The position numbers and the translations under genes are program-made. Under the pieces are notes generated by a model. The model was given only the letters and a program-made list of their open reading frames with translations, was not told the origin of the DNA and did no database searches. 64,000 nucleotides of DNA from JACCWM01 sp040393065 (lineage in GTDB: Bacteria > Myxococcota_A > Bradymonadia > Bradymonadales > Bradymonadaceae). The stretch is taken from positions 1-64,000 of the forward strand of contig JBEBUW010000006.1 in the NCBI GenBank assembly GCA_040393065.1. The letters are read 5' to 3'. Each line of letters opens with the position of its first letter. Position 1 is the first letter of the stretch. Of the stretch, positions 1-8,145 are shown one piece after another.

Positions 1-2619
1 TTGGCCGCGGGCGACGAGTTCGCAGACGAGGTGGGCGATGACGGTGGTTTTGCCGGTGCCGGGAGGACCCTGGATGAGGGCGCCGGCGGGCGCGGTGAGG
101 GCGGCGTGTACGGCCTTGTGTTGGGTAGGGTTTAAGTAGTTGTCGACGAGGGTCTGGGAGGGCGTCGCGGCCGGCGTCATAGCAGCACGGGCTGCGGGGG
201 AAGTGGGGTTGAGGAGTACTTCGAGGCGAAGCGGATTGCGTTGTTTGATGGTTTTGTAGAGGGCCTGAACAGCGGTGCGCTGGCCGATGCGGCCGGGCAG
301 GATGTCGAGGATCCAGCCGTCGCGGGGGAGGGTGTGAGCGGTGGCGGCGTTGGGGGTTTGGAGGATGATTTCGTCGGGGTTGGACGAGATCTGGACGAAG
401 GCGCGCAGGATGTGGTCGGTGTCGATGTTGCCGCGGTGCGCGAGGACGAGGTCGCCGGCGGTGAAATTGCGCAGGTCGGGGCCGGTGAGGGTGAGGAGGT
501 GGTGTTCGGTGTCGATGTGGGTGATGTGCAGATTGGCTGCAGCGGTGCGGTTTTCTATTCGTTCCTGGAGGCGGTGGTGCTGGAAGATGAGGCCGAGTTC
601 GGCATTTTCGATCCAGCGTTCCATTGCGAGCAGGCGACTGAAGTGTGCGTGGTAGGCCCAGGCACGGCGTACGAGTTGGGGCGTGAATCCGTGCCAGGCG
701 CCGGGTGTGTTGGTGGACGCCGGGTTGTATTGTTCGATGAGGTCCTCGGGGTGTGCTTTGGGATTGAGTCCGAGCAGATTGGTTTGTTCGTGGCAGCGGT
801 CGCGGCGGAAGCGGCAGGCTGCGGCGTTGCAGTTTTTGGGGTTCTGCATGAAGTGTGGCGGTGTGTAGTCGATGTCGGGATCGACATTGCTGCGGTAGCA
901 GGCGACGAGTTCATTGCGGGCGCGAAGGATTCTGCGTTCGCGGGCGGTGTCCTCGAGTGGGATGGTGTTGAGGCGTCCGTTCAGGGAGTAGAGGACGTGT
1001 CCGGCGAGGGGGCGGTTGTGTTTTCTGGCGAGTTCGTTCCAGAGGAGGGTGTAGCTGCGGACCTGGCTTTCGTGGTCGTCCCAGGGTTTGCCGGATTTGA
1101 GTTCGATGATCTGGAGACCGTCGTTTTCGTCTTCGGTGACGAGATCGATGCGGCCTTCGAGGCCAAAGAGGGAGGAGTAGCGGGTGGCTTCGACGTGTCG
1201 GCCGGACCAGCCGACGCGGCTTACGTGGTCGTGGGCGTTGTTGGAGCGGGGAGCCGTGAATTTGAGGAGGTTTTGGAAGTGTGCACGGGCGTCGGTGAGG
1301 AGTTTGGGCAGATCCTGGTCGGTGAGGCCGGCAGCGAGCATGTCGAGGCGGATGGAGGGCAGGCGTTTTTCGAGGGCTTCTTCGAGAGTGGGTTGGGGTG
1401 TGGTTGGATCGGGGTCGTTCAGGTCTTCGAGCAGTCCGTGGACGAGGGAGCCGAAGACCAGGTGGCGGCCGGGTAGATCGCGTTCGCGGGCATCGACGAG
1501 GACGCGGCTGGTGCAGCGTTCGGCGGTGAGGACGTCGGTGACGCTGACGGGCCAGAAGGGTTCGATGACGGGCAGGCAGCGATCGTTGCTGGTGATGAAG
1601 CGTCGTCCGGTGGAGTCTTCGACGACGCTGGCGTCGAAGAGGTTAATGAGCGCACCGTCCCAGGCCCAGCGGACGCTGTCGTAGACGTCGGGGTGGATGT
1701 TTTCGTAGAAGAAGGCGCCTTCGAAGTCTTTTTCCTGGGTGGGTTGGGGCGTGAAGTGAAAGCGCAGGCCGTGGCCCCGGCGTTCGTTGTGGATGTCTTC
1801 GCGGCTGTGGACGCGGCGGAAGGTGACTTCGGTGATTTTGGGGGTGGTGGCGGATTGTTCGGTGGTCGAGAGGGATGGGCGTGTTTGCGGGTTGATGGCG
1901 GTGTGGAAGACGGTGGCTTCGATGAGTTCGTCGACGCGTTGGGGGCGTTTGGCGGGGTCGGGGTGTAAGGCGCGGTCGATGGCGGGGATGGCGAAGGCGG
2001 GGATGCCGGAGAGGCTGGGGCGTTCGCGCAGGGCTTCGTCGGGTGGCAGGGTGAGAAAGAGCAGGATGCGGGCGAGGCCGTAGATGTCCGCTGTGGGATG
2101 GTTGGCGTTGGGTTGGTTGGAGTTTTCGAGGGGCCAGCAGCCAAGGTCGGTGGCGGTGAGCTGGTTGGTATCGGGGCAATACCAGACGTTCCAGGGGGAG
2201 AGGCAGCCGTGGACGATGCCGTGGGTGTGGACCTGGGCGATGGATCTGGCGAGTGGGAGCCAGAGGTCGACGGCGGCGTGCCAGGTGAGGCGATCGGGGC
2301 GTGCGGTGTGCAGGGGTTGGCCGGCGGGGGCGTGGCCGGCCAGCCAGAGGGCGTCGCCGAGGACGGTCCAGGTGGTGGGGGCCAGTAGATTGGGGAGTTG
2401 TGCGTTGGCGGCGTGGCGCAGGATGGCGGCTAGTGTGAGGAGGGATTTGGGCGCGGGCAGGCGCTGGATGTGTGTTCTGGGGCCGGGGTGATTTGCGGCG
2501 GCTGTGGAAGGTGTGGTGACGGGTTGGATGAGCCAGCTCGGGCCGGTGGGGGATTGGTAGTCGGGTGTGGTGGCGGCGATTTTTTCTGTGAGGTTGGCGA
2601 GGGAGCTGGGGGAAAACAT
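1..2619 (-). CDS. Pseudokinase - Cas4/Dna2-like nuclease - SF1 helicase fusion (3' end outside window)
   Basis: The open frame runs from an ATG at 2619 off the left edge, so only 873 residues are visible. Residues about 120-235 look like a protein kinase C-lobe: HGCLSPWNV at 137-145 sits where HRDxKPxN belongs, DLG at 158-160 replaces DFG, and ADIYGLA (177-183) and an HPDPAKRP segment follow. The catalytic Asp is Cys139 and the catalytic-loop Lys is Ser141, so this is probably a pseudokinase. Residues about 350-615 are a RecB/Cas4-type nuclease with D492, E506 and K508 (IIELKSGKP). Cys369 plus C597, C602 and C609 could hold an iron-sulfur cluster as in Cas4 and Dna2. A linker or barrel region leads to a Walker A, GPPGTGKT, at 851-858, the start of an SF1 helicase. 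Nuclease-cluster-helicase order matches Dna2; the kinase-like N-terminus does not. Start is likely but lacks a strong ribosome site. A role in DNA processing or defence is inferred. Confidence 0.8.
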   Translation of the reverse strand, partial: MFSPSSLANLTEKIAATTPDYQSPTGPSWLIQPVTTPSTAAANHPGPRTHIQRLPAPKSLLTLAAILRHAANAQLPNLLAPTTWTVLGDALWLAGHAPAGQPLHTARPDRLTWHAAVDLWLPLARSIAQVHTHGIVHGCLSPWNVWYCPDTNQLTATDLGCWPLENSNQPNANHPTADIYGLARILLFLTLPPDEALRERPSLSGIPAFAIPAIDRALHPDPAKRPQRVDELIEATVFHTAINPQTRPSLSTTEQSATTPKITEVTFRRVHSREDIHNERRGHGLRFHFTPQPTQEKDFEGAFFYENIHPDVYDSVRWAWDGALINLFDASVVEDSTGRRFITSNDRCLPVIEPFWPVSVTDVLTAERCTSRVLVDARERDLPGRHLVFGSLVHGLLEDLNDPDPTTPQPTLEEALEKRLPSIRLDMLAAGLTDQDLPKLLTDARAHFQNLLKFTAPRSNNAHDHVSRVGWSGRHVEATRYSSLFGLEGRIDLVTEDENDGLQIIELKSGKPWDDHESQVRSYTLLWNELARKHNRPLAGHVLYSLNGRLNTIPLEDTARERRILRARNELVACYRSNVDPDIDYTPPHFMQNPKNCNAAACRFRRDRCHEQTNLLGLNPKAHPEDLIEQYNPASTNTPGAWHGFTPQLVRRAWAYHAHFSRLLAMERWIENAELGLIFQHHRLQERIENRTAAANLHITHIDTEHHLLTLTGPDLRNFTAGDLVLAHRGNIDTDHILRAFVQISSNPDEIILQTPNAATAHTLPRDGWILDILPGRIGQRTAVQALYKTIKQRNPLRLEVLLNPTSPAARAAMTPAATPSQTLVDNYLNPTQHKAVHAALTAPAGALIQGPPGTGKTTVIAHLVCELVARGQ

Positions 2620-2929
2620 GGTTGAATCATCCAGAAATTGATTTTTAACGGGGCGTAGCAGCGGGGCAATGTAACGTGGGGTGGGGGAAATGCAAAGGCT
2701 TTCAGGGCAAAGGCAAAAGGCGCACACGAAGGCGCGAATTGGCACTGAGGATTTGTAAGATTGGAAGCGCGGGCAGGGTTGTCTCGCGCGAAGCCGCGAT
2801 GCCACGAAGGAAAGGCACGGCGAAGGTAAGAAGGGCGAAGGAAGCGGAGCGAAGCTGTTGCTCTGGCCCCGCATGAAGTGCGGGTGTGTGTCTTGGGTGG
2901 CGTTTCGAGCCTGAAATTGCGGTGTGTTG
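2620..2929. other. Intergenic region between two leftward genes
   Basis: No convincing gene. A short perfect hairpin, CCCGCA-TGAAG-TGCGGG, lies at 2868-2884 just downstream of the transporter stop and could help end its transcript, although no T-tract follows on the transcribed strand. The rest is purine-rich low-complexity sequence. Confidence 0.5.
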
Positions 2930-4321
2930 TTAGAAAACGCCCACGGAGTGCAGGAGGACGAAGACGACGGCGACGGGGGCAATGAACCGGGTGATGGAGA
3001 GCCAGATGGTGAAGCCGGTTTTGCCGAGGGCGTCGCCTTTGAGTTCGTTCCAGATTTGTTCGCGGGGGACGGCCCAGCCGGTGAAGAGGGCAGCGCCGAG
3101 TCCGCCGATGGTGAGGGCCCAGTTGCTGATCAGGTAATCCATGGTGTCGAAGATGTTGAGAGGTTTGGGGTCGCCGCCGTTGTGGAGAGTGAACAGGGTG
3201 ATGTCGGAGAGAATGTTGAAGGAAAAGACGCTCAGGAGGCCGAGGGCGGTGATGAATGCGCCGATGGCGAGTGTGACTTTCTGGCGAGAGATTTTGAGAT
3301 GCTCGACGACGAAGGAGACGCTGACTTCGAGGATGGAGATGCCGGAAGTAAGTGCGGCAACGGCCAATAGTAAAAAGAAGAGAACAGCCCAGATGCTTCC
3401 GAAGGGCAGGCCTGCAAAGAGCGAGGGCAGGGTGACGAAGATGAGTCCGGGGCCGCTGCCGGGGGCAAGGCCGGCGCTGAAAACGATACCGAAGATGGTG
3501 ACGCCGGCGGCAAGGGCGATGGCGGTGTCGGCAAGACCGACGGCGGCGGCGGAGAAGAAGATGCTGCTTTTTTTGCTGAGGTAGCTTCCGTAGACAATCA
3601 TCACGCCCATGCCCAGGCTCAGGGTGAAGAAGGAGTGGCCCATGGCTTCGAGGATGGCGGTGGGTTTGAGCTGGCTGAAGTCGGGGTAGAACATGAAGCG
3701 GAGTGCTTCGCCGGCACCGGGCATGGTGAGGGAATGCGCGAGCAGAATGAGCAGCAACAGGGCCAGCAGGGGCATCATGATTTTGGAGGCGCGCTCAATG
3801 CCTCTGGATACGCCGCGCATGACGAAGGCGATGCAGGCGCCCATGAAGAGCACGTGGAAGAGCGTGCCCTGGACGGGATCTGCGATAAAGTTATCGAAGA
3901 TCGCGGGCACATCGGACGACGCCTGGGGGCCGAATTCGCCGCTGATGGCTTTGACGAAGTAGGCGATGGTCCAGCCGCCGACGACGCTGTAAAAGCTCAT
4001 CAGGAAGAAGGACGAGATGATGATCAGGGCGCCGAATCCGCCCCAGGAGCGGCCGCCGCGCTCGGGGGGCGCGAGTGTGGTGTAGGTTCCGAAGGAGGCT
4101 TTGCCGCTGAGGCGTCCGAGGGTCATTTCGGCGATCAACAGCGGCAGGCCGACGATGGCCAGGCAGAGCAGGTAGAGCAGGACAAAGGCACCGCCTCCAT
4201 TGACACCGGTGATGTAGGGGAACTTCCAGATATTGCCAAGGCCGACGGCGGAGCCAACGGCTGCGAGTATGAAACCGGTTGATCCGGTCCAGGAACCACG
4301 ATGCTTGTCTTGAGAACTCAT
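2930..4321 (-). CDS. Neurotransmitter:sodium symporter (NSS/SNF) family transporter
   Basis: A 463-residue polytopic membrane protein with the family's N-terminal signature: GSWTGSTGFILAAVGSAVGL followed by GNIWKFPY, the unwound TM1 region that binds sodium and substrate in LeuT-type carriers. GGGAFVLLYL and a LPLLIAEMTLGR segment follow, as in TM2. Hydrophobic stretches suggest 11-12 transmembrane helices and the length is typical of bacterial members such as LeuT, TyT1 and MhsT. It should import an amino acid or related amine with sodium; the substrate cannot be read from sequence. It stands alone between intergenic gaps of about 310 and 170 bases. The ATG at 4321 is the natural start because the GSWTGS motif follows within about 10 residues, but the ribosome site is weak. 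Confidence 0.93.
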   Translation of the reverse strand: MSSQDKHRGSWTGSTGFILAAVGSAVGLGNIWKFPYITGVNGGGAFVLLYLLCLAIVGLPLLIAEMTLGRLSGKASFGTYTTLAPPERGGRSWGGFGALIIISSFFLMSFYSVVGGWTIAYFVKAISGEFGPQASSDVPAIFDNFIADPVQGTLFHVLFMGACIAFVMRGVSRGIERASKIMMPLLALLLLILLAHSLTMPGAGEALRFMFYPDFSQLKPTAILEAMGHSFFTLSLGMGVMIVYGSYLSKKSSIFFSAAAVGLADTAIALAAGVTIFGIVFSAGLAPGSGPGLIFVTLPSLFAGLPFGSIWAVLFFLLLAVAALTSGISILEVSVSFVVEHLKISRQKVTLAIGAFITALGLLSVFSFNILSDITLFTLHNGGDPKPLNIFDTMDYLISNWALTIGGLGAALFTGWAVPREQIWNELKGDALGKTGFTIWLSITRFIAPVAVVFVLLHSVGVF

Positions 4322-4491
4322 GGGACGACTTCACTGGTGGGAGGTTATCGAAATGTCAGGAATCTTCAGGTGTAAGGCCAGTGGAGTGGGTGCGTCAAGC
4401 GCTTTGGCGTTGTCGTAGGTGTGAGAGGTGGTAGTGTGCGCAGTGGAAAAGTAGGAAGTTTTTATCGATTCGTAATTGAGTGAAAGAAAAG

Positions 4492-5100
4492 ATGACGCAA
4501 GAAAGTATGTTTTCGCAGCAGACGGTGTATCCGCTGATGGTGGTGGCAAAGAGCTCGGCGTGGGTGGCGGAGCGGTATGCGGATATGCTGGAGCGCTTGA
4601 ACGAGGAAGGTTTTGTGGTGCATGTGCTGGCCAGTGATGATGGTGGGTTTGAGGAACTGGCGCAGCGCGGGGTTGTGTGCAAGCCGCTGCCGGTTGGCTG
4701 GTCGCTCAATATGGTGGGGTTGTTTGCGGGGTATGTGATTATGCAGGCGTATTTTCTGGAGGAGCGTCCGCTGCTGGTGCATGCGTTTGATCAGCCGCTG
4801 GCGTGGGTGACGGCGTTTGCGGCGCGTTGCGCGCATGCGGCGGTGGTGGTGGCGACGGTGGAGCGGCATCGCTTGCTTGCGTGGGACAGGTTGCCGAAAC
4901 TGGAGAAGGCTTTTGCGCGGGTGTATGGATTGTTGAATCGCAAGGTTGATGCGTACGTTGTGGGTACGGAGGAGGAGCGGATGCTTGCGGAGCAGCTGGG
5001 GATCGATGAAGTGCGGCAGGCCGAGGTTGTGGGCGGGCCGGATGAGGCCGAGCAGATGATGCATTTGTATGATCGTTTGCTTTCGAAGGTCGTTTCGTGA
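4492..5100 (+). CDS. Glycosyltransferase family 4 N-terminal-like protein (half-length)
   Basis: About 202 residues resembling only the N-terminal Rossmann-like half of GT4 glycosyltransferases: an early beta strand (MVVAKSSAWVAERYADMLERL), a VVHVLASDDGGFEELAQRGV turn, a KPLPVGW segment, and LLVHAFDQPLAWVTAFAAR, which corresponds to the 'lives in the cell, go look there' strand-helix pair common to GT4 acceptor domains. The nucleotide-sugar-binding C-terminal domain is absent and the frame closes at 5100. It may be a stand-alone acceptor domain or a decayed enzyme; no catalytic claim is possible. ATG 4492 is chosen; an in-frame GTG at 4480 is an alternative. It heads a rightward run ending with the methyltransferase-like gene at 5722. 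Confidence 0.5.
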   Translation: MTQESMFSQQTVYPLMVVAKSSAWVAERYADMLERLNEEGFVVHVLASDDGGFEELAQRGVVCKPLPVGWSLNMVGLFAGYVIMQAYFLEERPLLVHAFDQPLAWVTAFAARCAHAAVVVATVERHRLLAWDRLPKLEKAFARVYGLLNRKVDAYVVGTEEERMLAEQLGIDEVRQAEVVGGPDEAEQMMHLYDRLLSKVVS

Positions 5101-5170
5101 ATTTTGTGGTGTGAATTTTGTGGTGCACGGAACCGTAGCGTAGTGGTGAGACTTTTGTAGCGAGCAGGCA

Positions 5171-5725
5171 ATGAAGCAGGACGAAGAACAAAAACAGGGC
5201 GCTGCCGGGGAAGCGGCGGGGAAGCGGCGGGGTTGGAGCGAAGATCCGTTGTCGGTGTTTTTGCTGGTCGGTGCGGTCGTGCTGGGCCTGATGTACGGGC
5301 TTGAGTCGCGGCAGCGTTCGGGGCTGGAGCGGCAGGAGGTGGCGGCGCGGGAGGTGGCGGCGCGCGCGGGGTTTGGGGAGGATGCTTGCCGGATCGGGGC
5401 TGCGGGCGCGGGCGGGGAGGTGCTGGTGGTTTCGTGCCCGGGCGTGTCGGTGGAGGGGATTGTGGCACGGCTGGGTGGGGCGCTGGATGGGGCGCAGGAA
5501 AAGGTGCGGTTTGAGCGCGTGTATGTGGGCGGGCACAATGGCGCTGGAGAGCACGAGTCGCGGGCGTGTGCGTTGCGGAGCGCAGGCAAGGAGGGGGTGG
5601 TGCTGGAAGTGCAGACGTGTCGTGTGCTGGAGAGGCGGAAACAAGGCGCGTCGGGAGAAGCTCGGGGGATTGCGAAGTTGGATGCAGGAGATTTTGGAGA
5701 GATCGGTCGTCGTTTGGGAGTATGA
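5171..5725 (+). CDS. Hypothetical single-pass membrane protein
   Basis: 184 residues of no family I recognise. A charged N-terminus of about 27 residues precedes one hydrophobic segment (SVFLLVGAVVLGLMYGL), then an Ala/Glu/Arg-rich helical stretch and a small Cys-containing domain with CRIGAAG, VVSCPGVS, CALRS and QTCRV. The four cysteines could form disulfides if the domain is outside the inner membrane. Its stop codon overlaps the start of the next gene in an ATGA arrangement (5722-5725), which indicates translational coupling with the methyltransferase-like protein. Confidence 0.6.
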   Translation: MKQDEEQKQGAAGEAAGKRRGWSEDPLSVFLLVGAVVLGLMYGLESRQRSGLERQEVAAREVAARAGFGEDACRIGAAGAGGEVLVVSCPGVSVEGIVARLGGALDGAQEKVRFERVYVGGHNGAGEHESRACALRSAGKEGVVLEVQTCRVLERRKQGASGEARGIAKLDAGDFGEIGRRLGV

Positions 5726-7197
5726 ACATGGTGCGGACAGGCGCAGGAGTACAGGCAACAGAGCAGCTTGAGGTTCGGATTGCAGGCTATGGCACAAAAG
5801 GTGAAGGGCTTGTGCGTCTGGAGGAGAACTGTTGGCTGGCTGTGGCCGGTGCTTTGCCAGGAGAGCTTGTTCGTGTGCGGGTGGATGCCAGGGCGCTGGC
5901 GGAGGCGCGCGGGGAAGGTCGGGCCGGTCGGGAGAGTCGCCGGGTGGCGGCGCGGCTGGAGGAAGTGCTTGAGGCCAGTGCCAAGCGGCGCGATCCGATG
6001 TGCGCGCGGGATGCCGAGTGCAGCGGGTGTCATCTGCGGCATCTGACGATTGCTGAGGAACTGACGTTTAAGGCCAATCAGGTCATCGAAGCGGTCGAGA
6101 AATATGCGGGGATTGCGCGCGAGGAACAGCCGGAGCTGGAGCTGATTACGGTGGAGCCGATCAGTCGTGGGGACGGGTTTCGGATTCGGACGCATCTGAC
6201 GTATCGGCGCGTGGAGACTGGATTTGAGCTGGGGCTGGTCAGTGAGTTTTCGGAGCGGTTGATTCCGATGGCGGATTGCCCGGCGCATACCGCGCCAATC
6301 CGCCGGCTGGTGGGTGTGGTGGACGCGGCGTTTGCGAAGCTCAAGAATTTGCCGTGGGATGAACGCATGGCGCGCGAGGTTTCGGAGCAGGCGCCGGACC
6401 TGATCACAACGCCGGGCCTGGAGGCGGTACGGATTGCCGCGCCGATGCACGGGCACGGGTTTGTGGAACTTGTACTGGTTGCGTGTAATAGCGAACGAAG
6501 TCTGGCCGCAGCGCTGGAGAATGATGCGCTCAAGGAATTGATTGCGGTGCTTCTGGCGAGTTTGCCGGAACAGGTGGGGTTGGCGGCGTCGTGCGGGGAG
6601 TTTCGCAGGTTTTTGAAGCCCCCGGAGCGAATTGTGTTGCCGATTGCCGATCAGCGCATGGAGGTCGGCTACGATGACTGGTTTCATGCGAATCTTCCGC
6701 CGGCAGAAGTCATGTATGAAGCGTTGCTGGAGCTGCTGGCGTTGAGCCGTAACGATCGGCTGCTGGATCTGGGCTGCGGTATCGGGACGATTTCGATCAT
6801 GGCGGCGCGGCATGCCGCATCGGTCGTGGGCGTGGATATCAATCGGCACTCGATCGCAACTGCGCAGCACAACGCGAGCGCAAATCGCGTGACGAATGTG
6901 GATTTTGTGGCCGGGAGCTGGGAATCGGGCTTGCGTCGTTTGCTGGCCGAGGAGGCGCGGTTTGATGTGGCGGTGATCAACCCGATGCGTGAACCGCTGG
7001 GGCGGCGTGCGCTGTCGTATTTGTCGAAGCTGGGCGTAGAGCGGGTGGTGTATCTGGGGCCTTCTCCGGCGTCGGCGGGATTGGATATCGGGGAGTTGAG
7101 GGAGCTCGGGTTTGAGTTGGAGTATCTGGCTGCGGGGAATTTGCACCCGGCGACGTATCATGGGCTGCTGTTGGGTGGATTGCGTTTTGGTGGATAG
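5722..7197 (+). CDS. TrmA/RlmD-like RNA methyltransferase homologue lacking catalytic Cys and Glu
   Basis: 491 residues from ATG 5722, which overlaps the preceding stop. A TRAM-like N-terminus (VRIAGYGTKGEGLVRLEEN) precedes an iron-sulfur cysteine set C94-x5-C100-x2-C103 with a later C186, as in RlmD. A Rossmann methyltransferase domain has the SAM loop LLDLGCGIGTISIM (D349-G353). In the family, methylation of uridine C5 needs a Cys in a (S)CNP motif and a Glu near the C-terminus. Here the first site reads VVYLGPSP (443-449) and the C-terminal site reads PATYHGLLL (476-484), so both residues are absent; the DPPR-type motif is INPMREPLG. RNA binding and SAM binding may remain, but m5U catalysis by the known route is unlikely. 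It may be a divergent enzyme or a non-catalytic RNA-binding protein. Confidence 0.8.
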   Translation: MNMVRTGAGVQATEQLEVRIAGYGTKGEGLVRLEENCWLAVAGALPGELVRVRVDARALAEARGEGRAGRESRRVAARLEEVLEASAKRRDPMCARDAECSGCHLRHLTIAEELTFKANQVIEAVEKYAGIAREEQPELELITVEPISRGDGFRIRTHLTYRRVETGFELGLVSEFSERLIPMADCPAHTAPIRRLVGVVDAAFAKLKNLPWDERMAREVSEQAPDLITTPGLEAVRIAAPMHGHGFVELVLVACNSERSLAAALENDALKELIAVLLASLPEQVGLAASCGEFRRFLKPPERIVLPIADQRMEVGYDDWFHANLPPAEVMYEALLELLALSRNDRLLDLGCGIGTISIMAARHAASVVGVDINRHSIATAQHNASANRVTNVDFVAGSWESGLRRLLAEEARFDVAVINPMREPLGRRALSYLSKLGVERVVYLGPSPASAGLDIGELRELGFELEYLAAGNLHPATYHGLLLGGLRFGG

Positions 7198-7229
7198 AGA
7201 TGTTGGGGGGGAAGAGATGTGAGAGAAAA

Positions 7230-7270
7230 GAAAAACGCCGGGCTGAAGGGGATTCAGGCCGGCGTTTTTC
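7230..7270. terminator. Bidirectional intrinsic terminator
   Basis: A near-perfect inverted repeat, with AAAAACGCC on the left arm and GGCGTTTTT on the right, stem of about 17 bp with one G-G type mismatch, closes over a short loop. A- and T-tracts at both ends make it work in both directions. It separates the methyltransferase-like gene (ends 7197) from the convergent gene ending at 7302. Confidence 0.85.
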
Positions 7271-7301
7271 GGGAATTCAGGGGGAAGGGCTATCGGGGAA
7301 A

Positions 7302-7733
7302 TTAGCCTTCGAGATGGGGGCGGTAGTATTTTTCGCGGATGGTTTCGACGGCGTACTCAAGGAAGCGGTCGATCGCGTCGTCGGGAAGTTCTTCGATGGC
7401 ACCTTCGATCTGGCCGTAGTGGTTGATCGGGGAGTTTTTGATAACGATGCCTTCGATATTGTTGACGAACTGGTTGCCCTGCTCGCGCATTTCGTCGGAG
7501 AGGTCTTTGTTGGGGTGCGCTTTGAGGTGCAAGAAGACTTCGCCCAGGGTGTTGAGATCCATGACGGCGTACTTCAGCGATCCGTAGCGGATGTTGAAGC
7601 CGCCGGCCTTTCCTCCGCCGGGAGTTGCGTCACAGCCGAGTTGTCGAGCCTTGATAATGGCTTTCATGATGGCATTGCGGCGCTCTAATCCACCTAACTC
7701 TTCGGCTTTGGTGAGAATTTCGAGTGTATCCAA
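7302..7733 (-). CDS. Conserved-looking hypothetical protein, 143 aa
   Basis: I do not recognise the family. The protein is soluble and mixed alpha/beta, beginning DTLEILTKAEELGGLERRN, with a central glycine-rich turn (DATPGGGKAGGFNIRYGS) and an acidic helical C-terminus (ELPDDAIDRFLEYAVETIRE). The chosen start is a TTG at 7733, six bases after a perfect AGGAGG site; the frame extends further upstream but without a site. The strong ribosome site and the shared terminator suggest it is expressed. It is transcribed away from the gene at 8146. Confidence 0.65.
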   Translation of the reverse strand: MDTLEILTKAEELGGLERRNAIMKAIIKARQLGCDATPGGGKAGGFNIRYGSLKYAVMDLNTLGEVFLHLKAHPNKDLSDEMREQGNQFVNNIEGIVIKNSPINHYGQIEGAIEELPDDAIDRFLEYAVETIREKYYRPHLEG

Positions 7734-8145
7734 GTTGAACCTCCTGCATGTTGAGACGATATAAAAATGGATGGTGCACGACAGAATGAAGTGCAGCAAT
7801 TATCCAGAGAACTACGAGGATTAAATAAGGTGGTGTGGAAAGTTGTCGCCCGTGGGGATTGCGTAGGGACGGAGCAAAAATCACAGTCTTATAACGCGGG
7901 GGAATGCTCGCGTATTTCCGGCTCTAAATCAAGCCGTGAATTTTGGGCTCGTGGAGGTAGCGAAGGTGGTTTTCGCCGGGGATGACAGAAAAAAGTAAGT
8001 GATTATAGTTGTGTACATTGCGTTGAATCAGCAATAGGAAGGGGGCGTTGGGGAAGATGCATTGTCCGCGAAATTGTGTGTGAAAATGTGCATGATTTCT
8101 GGGAGTGGGTATTGCGAATTGGGTGAAAACTTGAAGAATACGCGT
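7734..8145. other. Divergent intergenic region
   Basis: This 412-base gap separates two divergent genes and should hold both promoters. I see no clean -35/-10 pair, no repeat and no RNA gene. A 72-codon open frame in it has no ribosome site and is not called. Confidence 0.4.

Noticed and set aside
4462..7161. 899-codon open frame on the - strand opposite the genes at 4492-7197
   Set aside because: It is antisense to three genes with recognisable folds or ribosome sites; its protein is a low-complexity Arg/His/Pro/Gln-rich string, as expected from the complement of G-rich coding sequence.
7767..7985. 72-codon frame in the divergent gap
   Set aside because: No ribosome site, no recognisable features, and it lies where the two promoters are expected.
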